Positions 14,611 through 21,979 of a stretch of 37,856 bases of DNA are shown here, in pieces. Both the position numbers and the translations under genes were made by a program. How positions within the stretch are numbered: position 1 is the first letter of the stretch; each line of letters starts with the position of its first letter. This DNA comes from Chitinophagaceae bacterium (lineage in GTDB: Bacteria > Bacteroidota > Bacteroidia > Chitinophagales > Chitinophagaceae). The notes under the pieces were generated by a model. That model was not told where the DNA came from. It saw only the letters and a list, made by a program, of their open reading frames with translations, and ran no database searches. Where the stretch lies: NCBI GenBank assembly GCA_023251255.1, contig JAHEZD010000057.1, positions 1 to 37,856 of the forward strand. Direction: 5' to 3'.

Positions 14611-15714
14611 ATGAGTGAGCAACAACTGTTTAAAGTAACCATCGACAACATCACCATAGATGTACCAGCAGGTACCACTATCCTGAATGCTGCTCGTCAA
14701 ATAGGAGGCGAAGTGGCCCCTCCTGCCATGTGCTACTACAGCAAGCTGGAAGGTAGCGGTGGCAAGTGCCGTACCTGTTTGGTGGAAGTGAGCAAGGGGT
14801 CTGAAAAGGACCCCAGACCAATGCCCAAGCTTGTTGCCTCGTGCAGGACAACGGTGATGGATGGCATGGAGGTGAAGAATATTACTTCCCCCAAAGTGAT
14901 AGATGCAAGGGCCGGTGTGGTGGAGTTCTTATTGTTGAACCATCCTTTGGATTGTCCCATCTGCGACCAGGCTGGCGAATGCCACTTGCAGGATTTGAGC
15001 TATGAGCATGGTAAGGAAGGCACACGCTATGAATTTCAAAGAAGGACCTTCCACAAAGTGGACCTGGGTGATAAGATCCAATTGCACATGACACGTTGCA
15101 TCATGTGTTTCAGGTGTGTTTTTGTGGCAGACCAGTTGACCGAAAAAAGGGAGCATGGCATTTTGGATAGGGGCGACCATGCCCAGATTGCCACTTTCAT
15201 TCAAAAGAACCTGCAGAACGAGTTTATAGGAAACGTCATTGATGTTTGCCCCGTAGGCGCATTAACAGATAAGACCTTCCGTTTCAAGAACCGTGTTTGG
15301 TTCACCAAGCCAGTAAATGCACACAGGACCTGCGAGAACCCAAAATGCTGTGGCGAAGTGCAGTTGTGGATGCGTGGCGACGAAGTGTTCCGCGTTACGG
15401 CCCGCAAAGATGAATGGGGAGAAGTGGGTCAGGCCAGCAATGGCAAGACCGGTTGGATCTGCAATGTTTGCCGTTTCGATAAAAAGCATATTAAAGACTG
15501 GGTAATTGAAGGGCCAACCAAAGTCAATAGGCACTCAGTTATTGCACAAGGACATTATGTAGGCGTTATCAAGCCGCAGGAAACATTGCCTGAAGTTTTG
15601 CATGGAAGGCAGCCCAAACTGGTAATGGACATCCATGATGTTAGCGAAGTGAACAAGCCCAATATCGACCTGAGCTTGTTGGAAAGGCCGGCCCACTCAA
15701 CTGATTTCAAATAA
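14611..15714 (+). CDS. nuoG: NADH:quinone oxidoreductase subunit G, short form
   Basis: A 367-residue iron-sulfur subunit. Ligand sets: [2Fe-2S] Cys41, 53, 56, 78; His-containing [4Fe-4S] His111, Cys115, 118, 124; [4Fe-4S] Cys163, 166, 169 with Cys213. A further group, Cys241, Cys246/247, Cys284 and Cys287, resembles the extra N7-type site or the start of the molybdopterin-oxidoreductase domain. The large C-terminal domain of classical NuoG (total 700-900 aa) is absent, and the protein ends with an unstructured-looking tail. A shortened NuoG is common in Bacteroidota as I recall, so this is probably not a frameshift; nuoH begins 17 bp later with no remnant between. Confidence 0.95.
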   Translation: MSEQQLFKVTIDNITIDVPAGTTILNAARQIGGEVAPPAMCYYSKLEGSGGKCRTCLVEVSKGSEKDPRPMPKLVASCRTTVMDGMEVKNITSPKVIDARAGVVEFLLLNHPLDCPICDQAGECHLQDLSYEHGKEGTRYEFQRRTFHKVDLGDKIQLHMTRCIMCFRCVFVADQLTEKREHGILDRGDHAQIATFIQKNLQNEFIGNVIDVCPVGALTDKTFRFKNRVWFTKPVNAHRTCENPKCCGEVQLWMRGDEVFRVTARKDEWGEVGQASNGKTGWICNVCRFDKKHIKDWVIEGPTKVNRHSVIAQGHYVGVIKPQETLPEVLHGRQPKLVMDIHDVSEVNKPNIDLSLLERPAHSTDFK

Positions 15715-15731
15715 TACTAATTGCGGATACA

Positions 15732-16796
15732 ATGACCTTATTAACGCTCGACTGGATTCTCCTAATAGAAAAACTTGTACTGATTGTCGTAATCATCCTT
15801 GCAAGTTTGGGCATTGCTTTATACACCACATTTGCTGAACGTAAAGTGGCGGCTATATTACAGGATAGGCCAGGCCCAAGCCGTGCTGGCCCCTATGGTC
15901 TGTTGCAGCCCTTGGCAGATGGCGTTAAGATGTTTACCAAAGAAGACATCATTCCAAATGCGGCCAGCAAATGGTTGTTCATACTTGGTCCAGGCTTGGC
16001 CATGACTGCTTCATTAATGACCTGTGCAGTTATTCCTTGGGGCGGTACCATTGAATTGTTCCATAGGAAAATAGATTTGCAGATTGCTGATGTAAACATT
16101 GGTATCCTGTACATTTTTGCTGTGGTAAGCATGGGCATTTATGGAATCATGATTGGTGGTTGGGCCAGTAACAATAAGTTCTCCTTAATGGCCTCCTTGC
16201 GTGCAGCATCACAGGCCATTAGCTATGAACTGGCCATGGGCCTGAGCTTGATTGCTGTACTAATGGTAACGAATACATTGTCGTTGGGTGAAATCGTGAA
16301 GCAGCAGCAGACTGGTTGGTGGAATATTGTTTACCAGCCATTGGGTTTCCTGATATTCTTTATCTGTGCCTTGGCAGAATGCAACAGGACCCCTTTCGAT
16401 TTACCTGAAGCAGAGAACGAACTGAATTTTGGCTACCACCAGGAATACTCTTCCATGAAACTGGGCTTTTACCTGTTTGCCGAATACATCAACATGATCA
16501 TGAGCAGTGCAGTGATGGCCAGCGTTTATTTTGGTGGCTATGATATCCCGTTTGTGGATGATGCACATGTATATGCAAGCATTGGCAACTGGGCTGCCTT
16601 GATACAGGTAGGTGTGCTGCTGGCAAAAGTGGTGGGTTTCATTTTCCTGTTTATGTGGATACGCTGGACCATTCCTCGTTTCCGTTATGACCAATTGATG
16701 AACCTTGGCTGGAAAAGCATGATACCATTGGCCCTGTTCAATATGCTGGTAACGGGGGCACTGATTTTATTGAGAATGAACCATTGGCATTTTTAA
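15732..16796 (+). CDS. nuoH: NADH:quinone oxidoreductase subunit H
   Basis: A 354-residue membrane subunit with about eight helices that links the peripheral arm to the proton channels and forms part of the quinone tunnel. Motifs: AERKVAAILQDRPGPSRAGP and LLQPLADGVKMFTKED near the N-terminus, and AECNRTPFDLPEAENELNFG in the middle, where Bacteroidota-like N-F-G-Y replaces the more usual V-A-G-F. Length is slightly above the common 325-345. The 17-bp gap from nuoG suggests tight coupling. Confidence 0.96.
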   Translation: MTLLTLDWILLIEKLVLIVVIILASLGIALYTTFAERKVAAILQDRPGPSRAGPYGLLQPLADGVKMFTKEDIIPNAASKWLFILGPGLAMTASLMTCAVIPWGGTIELFHRKIDLQIADVNIGILYIFAVVSMGIYGIMIGGWASNNKFSLMASLRAASQAISYELAMGLSLIAVLMVTNTLSLGEIVKQQQTGWWNIVYQPLGFLIFFICALAECNRTPFDLPEAENELNFGYHQEYSSMKLGFYLFAEYINMIMSSAVMASVYFGGYDIPFVDDAHVYASIGNWAALIQVGVLLAKVVGFIFLFMWIRWTIPRFRYDQLMNLGWKSMIPLALFNMLVTGALILLRMNHWHF

Positions 16797-16806
16797 TTGC
16801 TGAACA

Positions 16807-16829
16807 AGGGTGTGCTGCGTGGACACCCT
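16807..16829 (+). promoter_or_regulatory. small hairpin between nuoH and nuoI
   Basis: AGGGTGT (16807-16813) pairs with ACACCCT (16823-16829) around a 9-base loop. No T-run follows, so it is not a terminator; it may be a processing or stability hairpin. This gap does not carry the 7/8-bp periodic units. Confidence 0.4.
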
Positions 16830-16901
16830 GCTACAGCTAAGGGATACTAATAGAATTGTTTAGTCGATTCACAAAAAATATATTTGCAAACATTTCAGAA
16901 A

Positions 16902-17432
16902 ATGCAGGCATTAACAAATAGAGCAAAAGCGGTTGACCGTAAACCCATGACTTTCTTGGAAAGGATATACCTCTGGAATATCCTCAAAGGAATGCTCATT
17001 ACTTTCAGCCATATTTTCAAGAAGAAACCTACCATCAGGTTCCCGGAACAAACAAGAACATTCAGCCCTGTTTTCCGCGGGCTGCATGTACTGAATAGGG
17101 ACGAGGAAGGCCGTGAGCGCTGCACTGCTTGTGGCCTGTGTGCGGTTGCCTGCCCTGCGGAAGCCATTACCATGGAAGCTGCAGAACGGTTGCCCGGTGA
17201 GGAGAACCTGTACCGCGAAGAAAAGTATGCAGCCAGGTATGAAATCAATATGCTCCGCTGCATATTCTGTGGATTATGTGAGGAAGCCTGCCCCAAAGAC
17301 GCTATTTATTTGAGTGAGACTTTTACACCAACAAACTTTACCCGTGAAAGTTTTATTTATGGAAAGGATAATTTGCTGATCCCGAACCCAAAAACAGAAG
17401 CTGCGGATTTGGCTAAAGCAAAAGGAATGTGA
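16902..17432 (+). CDS. nuoI: NADH:quinone oxidoreductase subunit I
   Basis: A 176-residue ferredoxin-like subunit with two [4Fe-4S] clusters (N6a, N6b) that bridge NuoG to NuoB. Ligand sets: Cys74, 77, 80, 84 (CTACGLCAVAC) and Cys120, 123, 126, 130 (CIFCGLCEEAC). An amphipathic N-terminal helix precedes them. I start at ATG 16902; the frame is open from TTG 16884, but those six residues add nothing recognisable. The stop codon TGA overlaps the first unit of the I/J repeat element. Confidence 0.96.
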   Translation: MQALTNRAKAVDRKPMTFLERIYLWNILKGMLITFSHIFKKKPTIRFPEQTRTFSPVFRGLHVLNRDEEGRERCTACGLCAVACPAEAITMEAAERLPGEENLYREEKYAARYEINMLRCIFCGLCEEACPKDAIYLSETFTPTNFTRESFIYGKDNLLIPNPKTEAADLAKAKGM

Positions 17433-17518
17433 TAATATGATGATGTGATAATTTGACAATGAAGGTTCAAATATTATCACATTATCGAATTATCAAATTA
17501 TCAAATTGAACAAATGAA
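17431..17518. repeat. octamer quasi-palindrome spanning nuoI stop to nuoJ start
   Basis: Left cores GATAAT 17431, GATGAT 17439, GATAAT 17447, GACAAT 17455. After a short middle (17461-17472) come right cores ATTATC 17473, ATTATC 17481, ATTATC 17489, ATTATC 17497, ATTGAA 17505 and AATGAA 17513, each arm at exact 8-bp pitch. The first unit shares its GA with the nuoI TGA stop, and the last contains the nuoJ ATG (17514). The element is the whole gap. Confidence 0.9.
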
Positions 17519-18029
17519 CACAACACAAATACTTTTCTGGTTTTTAAGCGGGCTTGCGTTGGTTAGTGCCTTAATGGTACTGCTGAGCAAGAACCCCATC
17601 CACAGCATCCTCTGGTTGATCCTTGTTTTCTTTTCCATTTCAGGGCATTATATTTTATTGAATGCACAGTTCCTGGCAATCGTTAATTTGATTGTTTATG
17701 CTGGTGCCATTATGGTGCTCTTCCTTTTTGTGGTGATGCTAATGAACTTGAGCAAGGAAAAGGAAGACCAGAAAAACGTTTGGATGAAGCTGTCTGGTAT
17801 CATTGCTGGCGGCTGCTTCTTGGTAAGTACCTGCAATGTCATTTTCAATGCCCAGGTTGTTTCAAAGGAATTGGCCGGTAAAACAGCCTTATTGAAGGAA
17901 GGAAGCATTGGTTTGATTGGCCCTTTGGGCAAAGCATTGTTCAACGATTATGTGGTACCATTTGAAATTAGCAGTGTGCTGTTTTTGAGTGCCATGGTGG
18001 GTGCAGTGGTGATTGGGAAGAAGGATTAA
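17514..18029 (+). CDS. nuoJ: NADH:quinone oxidoreductase subunit J
   Basis: A 171-residue membrane subunit of complex I with about five helices. Typical features are the opening helix followed by KNPIHSILWLILVFFSISGH, the AIVNLIVYAGAIMVLFLFVVMLMN segment containing the pi-bulge helix, and a final helix AMVGAVVIGKKD. The ATG at 17514 is set within the last unit of the upstream repeat. nuoK follows after a 112-bp repeat-filled gap. Confidence 0.95.
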   Translation: MNTTQILFWFLSGLALVSALMVLLSKNPIHSILWLILVFFSISGHYILLNAQFLAIVNLIVYAGAIMVLFLFVVMLMNLSKEKEDQKNVWMKLSGIIAGGCFLVSTCNVIFNAQVVSKELAGKTALLKEGSIGLIGPLGKALFNDYVVPFEISSVLFLSAMVGAVVIGKKD

Positions 18030-18030
18030 A

Positions 18031-18144
18031 GACAATTAGCAAATTAGCCAATCTGCTAATCTGCTAATTTAAAACATAGCAATGTTGAATTCGCTTTCAT
18101 TAGCACATCAGCATATTATCACATTAGCAAATTGGTTTTAGATG
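18031..18144. repeat. octamer quasi-palindrome between nuoJ and nuoK
   Basis: Left cores GACAAT 18031, GCAAAT 18039, GCCAAT 18047, GCTAAT 18055, GCTAAT 18063. Right cores ATTAGC 18099, ATCAGC 18107, ATTATC 18115, ATTAGC 18123, ATTGGT 18131 and TTAGAT 18139, which reaches the nuoK ATG at 18142. Exact 8-bp pitch in both arms; the ~30-bp middle is not periodic. Confidence 0.88.
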
Positions 18145-18477
18145 CCTATACAATATTATATCTATTTAGCACTGGCCCTTTTCAGTATCGGCGTGATTGG
18201 TGTACTGGTACGGAAGAATGCCATTATTGTTTTCATGTGCATTGAACTGATGTTGAATGCGGTGAACCTTTTATTGGTGGCTTTTTCAAAAATGCACCAT
18301 GGTGTTGCTTTTGCTATAGACAAAGCAAGTACGGTAGGTATCGATGGTCAATTGTTCGTATTCTTCATTATGGTAGTGGCAGCGGCAGAGGTAAGTGTGG
18401 GATTGGCCATCATAGTAATGATGTATAGGAACACCCATTCGGTAGATGTGAACTTTTTAAACAGATTGAAGAACTAA
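18142..18477 (+). CDS. nuoK: NADH:quinone oxidoreductase subunit K
   Basis: A 111-residue three-helix subunit of the membrane arm, related to MrpC, part of the proton-conducting axis. The buried acidic residues are present: Glu35 in [14 protein letters not shown] and Glu83 in [13 protein letters not shown]. Length is slightly longer than the usual 100 because of a loop at residues 50-65. The repeat element at 18480 starts 2 bases after the stop. Confidence 0.95.
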   Translation: MPIQYYIYLALALFSIGVIGVLVRKNAIIVFMCIELMLNAVNLLLVAFSKMHHGVAFAIDKASTVGIDGQLFVFFIMVVAAAEVSVGLAIIVMMYRNTHSVDVNFLNRLKN

Positions 18478-18479
18478 AG

Positions 18480-18551
18480 GCCGAACGCCTAACGCTAAAA
18501 GCTAAACGCCTAATGTGTTCAGCATTCAGCATTAAGCGTTCAGCATTAAGC
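18480..18551. repeat. heptamer quasi-palindrome between nuoK and nuoL
   Basis: Left units GCCGAAC 18480, GCCTAAC 18487, GCTAAAA 18494, GCTAAAC 18501, GCCTAAT 18508. After GT come right units GTTCAGC 18517, ATTCAGC 18524, ATTAAGC 18531, GTTCAGC 18538, ATTAAGC 18545. Five units each way at 7-bp pitch; right units (RTTMAGC) are near reverse complements of left units. The same core recurs at 33970-34011. Confidence 0.85.
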
Positions 18552-18561
18552 ATAAAAACTT

Positions 18562-20484
18562 ATGAGCAAATTGGTTTACCTCGTTCCATTGTTTCCTCTG
18601 ATAGGGTTTCTTATCAATGGCTTGGGACGTAAGTCATTGTCAAAATCAGCTATCGGGGTTATAGGCAGTGGTGCAATACTGGCCTCTTTCGTAACTAGCC
18701 TTGTCCTGTTTTTTGAGGTCAAGAATCACGGTGCCATCCCTGTACAGCAATTGTTCACTTTTATTGATGTACAGACGCTGAAGATTGCTTTTGCTTTCCA
18801 GGTTGACCAATTATCATCCCTCTTCCTTTTGATCATTACAGGCATTGGTTTCCTCATCCATTTGTATTCCACTGCTTACATGAACAATGAGGAACCACAG
18901 CATTACGGTAGGTACTTTGCTTACCTGAACCTGTTTGTGTTTTCCATGCTGCTATTGGTCCTAGGTGCCAATTACGTGATCATGTTCATTGGTTGGGAAG
19001 GCGTTGGCCTGTGTTCCTACTTATTGATTGGCTACTGGTTCAAGAATGATAGTTACAACTACGCAGCCAAGAAAGCGTTTGTCATGAACCGTATTGGCGA
19101 CCTTGGCTTTCTCTTGGCCATTTTCTGGATAATAGTAAGGTTGGGGACTGTTGAATATGGAGGTGTTGACGGTGTTTTTGCAAATGCTGCTGCCAAGCTT
19201 TCATCATTTGACGTAACGCTGATTACCATTTTATTGTTTGTTGGGGCCATGGGCAAATCGGCCCAGATACCGCTTTACACTTGGTTGCCCGATGCCATGG
19301 CAGGCCCAACACCTGTTTCCGCATTGATCCATGCTGCTACCATGGTTACGGCCGGCATCTACATGATTGCCCGTAGCAATGTATTGTACAGCATGAGCCA
19401 TATAGCCATGAACTTGGTGGCCATTATCGGTTTGGTAACAGCATTGTTTGCTGCCACCATTGCCATCAAACAGAATGATATTAAAAAGGTATTGGCCTAT
19501 TCCACCGTTAGCCAATTGGGCTATATGTTCCTGGGATTGGGTGTTGGTGCATACACAGGCTCCGTGTTCCATGTAATGACGCATGCATTCTTCAAGGCAT
19601 TATTGTTCCTGGGTGCAGGTTCCGTGATCCATGCCATGCACCATGAGCAGGACATCAGAAACATGGGCGGCCTGAAGAAAAAATTGCCCATTACCCATAT
19701 CACTTTTTTATTGGGGTGCCTGGCCATTGCCGGTATTCCCCCTTTCAGTGGCTTCTTCTCCAAAGATGAGATACTGGCTGCCGCTTATGCCCATTCCCCT
19801 ATCTATTGGGGCGTAGGTGTAGCAACTGCTGGACTAACTGCCTTCTATATGTTCCGGTTGTATGCCACTACCTTCTTGGGCACGTTCAGGGGAACGCATG
19901 ACCAGGAGCACCACTTACATGAATCACCTGCTGCCATGACCGTTCCTTTAATTATCCTTGCAGCATTAAGCGTACTGGGTGGTTTTATTGGGGTGCCTGA
20001 AATCTTGGGAGGGCATCATGAACTGCACCATTTCCTTGCCCCAGTGCTGACCACTGAAAAGCACCATGAAATAGAACATGGGACCGAGTTCATGCTCATG
20101 GGGGTTTCTGTAGCATTGGCTGCCATTGCCATTGCCGTAGCTATCCTGAAATACAGCAAGAAACCTGAACTGCAGGATGCCACCGGTTTTGGAAAACTGT
20201 TGGCCAATAAATGGTATATCGATGAACTCTACGACATGGTGGTGGTAAAACCTTTGAACGCCATTGCAGTATTCTTCAAGAATATCATTGAGAAAAGCGG
20301 TATTGATGGATTGGTAAACGGGGTAGGCAAATTTGTGAACTATAGCTCAAGGCAGTTGAGGCTGCTGCAAAGCGGCCAAGTAAATGCCTATGTGCTGATG
20401 ATGGTATTGTCCATAGTGGTCATGTTATTGATATGGCTGCAGGAAGGGGTTATTTTCAGGGTCTTTGCGAAACTTTTTTATTAA
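18562..20484 (+). CDS. nuoL: NADH:quinone oxidoreductase subunit L
   Basis: A 640-residue antiporter-like proton-pumping subunit at the end of the membrane arm, with about 14 core helices plus the long lateral helix and a final helix. Key residues: Glu146 in FIGWEGVGLCSYLLIGYW, Lys232 in GAMGKSAQIPLYTWLPDAM, and HATMVTAG-type sequence after PTPVSALIHA. Histidine-rich loops occur near 453-456 and 495-515. Length is normal. nuoM follows after 19 bp. Confidence 0.97.
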   Translation: MSKLVYLVPLFPLIGFLINGLGRKSLSKSAIGVIGSGAILASFVTSLVLFFEVKNHGAIPVQQLFTFIDVQTLKIAFAFQVDQLSSLFLLIITGIGFLIHLYSTAYMNNEEPQHYGRYFAYLNLFVFSMLLLVLGANYVIMFIGWEGVGLCSYLLIGYWFKNDSYNYAAKKAFVMNRIGDLGFLLAIFWIIVRLGTVEYGGVDGVFANAAAKLSSFDVTLITILLFVGAMGKSAQIPLYTWLPDAMAGPTPVSALIHAATMVTAGIYMIARSNVLYSMSHIAMNLVAIIGLVTALFAATIAIKQNDIKKVLAYSTVSQLGYMFLGLGVGAYTGSVFHVMTHAFFKALLFLGAGSVIHAMHHEQDIRNMGGLKKKLPITHITFLLGCLAIAGIPPFSGFFSKDEILAAAYAHSPIYWGVGVATAGLTAFYMFRLYATTFLGTFRGTHDQEHHLHESPAAMTVPLIILAALSVLGGFIGVPEILGGHHELHHFLAPVLTTEKHHEIEHGTEFMLMGVSVALAAIAIAVAILKYSKKPELQDATGFGKLLANKWYIDELYDMVVVKPLNAIAVFFKNIIEKSGIDGLVNGVGKFVNYSSRQLRLLQSGQVNAYVLMMVLSIVVMLLIWLQEGVIFRVFAKLFY

Positions 20485-20503
20485 GAAATAGGTAAACAAT
20501 TAT

Positions 20504-21940
20504 ATGGTTCCTCTATTACTCATATTGCTTCCTTTAATCAGTGGACTGCTTTCATTTTTCATGAAGGGCAGTAATGCTGCTAAAGCTTGGGCATTGCTTT
20601 CATCCATACTTACTTTAATAGTAGCGGTAATTGGCGTTTGTTCATGTACAAAATACGGTTGCCTCAATTACGATACTGCATGGTTGCCATCATTGGGTAG
20701 CAGGTTCACCATTGGTCTCGATGGCATGGGCAAGATGCTGGCCTTATTAACGGCCATTTCATTTCCGGTAGTGTTCGGTGCAACTTATAGGAACAACTAC
20801 AAAAACCCGGGAAGTTTCTATGCCCTGATGCTGTTAACGCAGGCCGGATTGATGGGCGTGTTCCTTTCACTGGATGGGCTACTGTTCTACTTCTTCTGGG
20901 AACTGGCACTGATACCTGTTTATTTCCTTTGCTCCACATGGGGCGGTGAAAAAAGGATTGCTGTTACCTTCAAGTTTTTCATTTATACGTTCATTGGTTC
21001 CTTGTTAATGTTGGTAGGCATCCTGTACCTCTACTTCCAGACACCGGAACATAGTTTTGCCATCAAGGATTTCTATGCGCTGCACTTGGTAGGTAAGCAG
21101 CAGCATTTGATTTTCTGGCTGTTCTTCATTGCATTCGCCATCAAGATGCCCATTTTCCCGTTCCATACATGGCAGCCGGATGCGTACGAACAATCACCCA
21201 CATCAGTAACCATGGTGTTAAGTGGCGTGATGGTCAAGATGGGCATTTTTGCCGTAATACGCTGGCTGGTTCCCATCTTCCCCGAAGCAACAAAATATTA
21301 TAGCCATACCATCATCATCCTTTCGGTTATAGGCATGATTTACGCATCGCTTATCGCCATCAAGCAGGACGATGTGAAACGCTTGATTGCTTATTCATCC
21401 ATTGCTCATATAGGGTTAATGTGTGCAGCCATCTTTGCAGGCAATGCCATTGGCCTGAAAGGTGTGATGGTACAGATGTTCAACCATGGTATCAACGTCA
21501 TTGGTTTGTGGATAGTAGCAGATGCCATAGAGCAGCAGCTAGGTACAAGGAAGTTTAGTGAACTGGGCGGCCTTGCACAAAAAGCACCAACGCTTGCCAT
21601 ACTGTTAGTGGTCATGGCCCTTGCAAACATTGCCCTACCGTTGACCAATGCCTTTGTGGGCGAGTTCCTCATGTTCAATGGGCTGTTCCAGTACAATGTG
21701 TACATAGCAGCGGTAGCGGGCATCAGCATCATTTTAGGGGCCGTGTACACACTGAACATGGTGCAGAAAATATTCTATGGCAATACGGTGGAGTCAACCA
21801 TCAATGCAACGGAAGTAAGCGGTAATGTGCAATGGGTACTGGTAGCATTGGTAGTAATTGTTATTGCGTTGGGCGTATATCCCCAACCATTGATCAACCT
21901 AACGAACAGTACGGTAGCGGCTGTTATAGGTGTACATTAA
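20504..21940 (+). CDS. nuoM: NADH:quinone oxidoreductase subunit M
   Basis: A 478-residue antiporter-like proton-pumping subunit of the membrane arm. It shows the buried Glu133 in FFWELALIPVYFL and Lys214 in FAIKMPIFPFHTW, and the DDVKRLIAYSSIAHIGLM segment common to NuoM. About 14 helices, normal length. It is separated by 39 bp from nuoN, in which a small G/C hairpin sits. Confidence 0.97.
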   Translation: MVPLLLILLPLISGLLSFFMKGSNAAKAWALLSSILTLIVAVIGVCSCTKYGCLNYDTAWLPSLGSRFTIGLDGMGKMLALLTAISFPVVFGATYRNNYKNPGSFYALMLLTQAGLMGVFLSLDGLLFYFFWELALIPVYFLCSTWGGEKRIAVTFKFFIYTFIGSLLMLVGILYLYFQTPEHSFAIKDFYALHLVGKQQHLIFWLFFIAFAIKMPIFPFHTWQPDAYEQSPTSVTMVLSGVMVKMGIFAVIRWLVPIFPEATKYYSHTIIILSVIGMIYASLIAIKQDDVKRLIAYSSIAHIGLMCAAIFAGNAIGLKGVMVQMFNHGINVIGLWIVADAIEQQLGTRKFSELGGLAQKAPTLAILLVVMALANIALPLTNAFVGEFLMFNGLFQYNVYIAAVAGISIILGAVYTLNMVQKIFYGNTVESTINATEVSGNVQWVLVALVVIVIALGVYPQPLINLTNSTVAAVIGVH

Positions 21941-21953
21941 TTTAAAATCAAAT

Positions 21954-21973
21954 TCCCCTTGTAGGGGATAGGT
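21954..21973 (+). promoter_or_regulatory. C4/G4 hairpin just upstream of nuoN
   Basis: CCCCT (21955-21959), loop TGT, AGGGG (21963-21967), within TCCCC...GGGGA, then TAGGT. The right arm ends about 11 bases before the nuoN ATG, as in the nuoD leader at 10033-10054. It could hide or present a G-rich ribosome binding region. Confidence 0.55.
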
Positions 21974-21979
21974 CACAAT

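Noticed and set aside
14611-15731. frameshifted or truncated nuoG
   Set aside because: No remnant of the missing domain follows, nuoH begins 17 bp later, and the short form is plausible for this phylum.
16797-16901. tRNA-like gene between nuoH and nuoI
   Set aside because: Only one 7-bp stem; no T-loop or acceptor arm pairing.
17431-18144. CRISPR array
   Set aside because: Units are 6+2 bp with an orientation flip and no 20-40-bp spacers; no cas genes.
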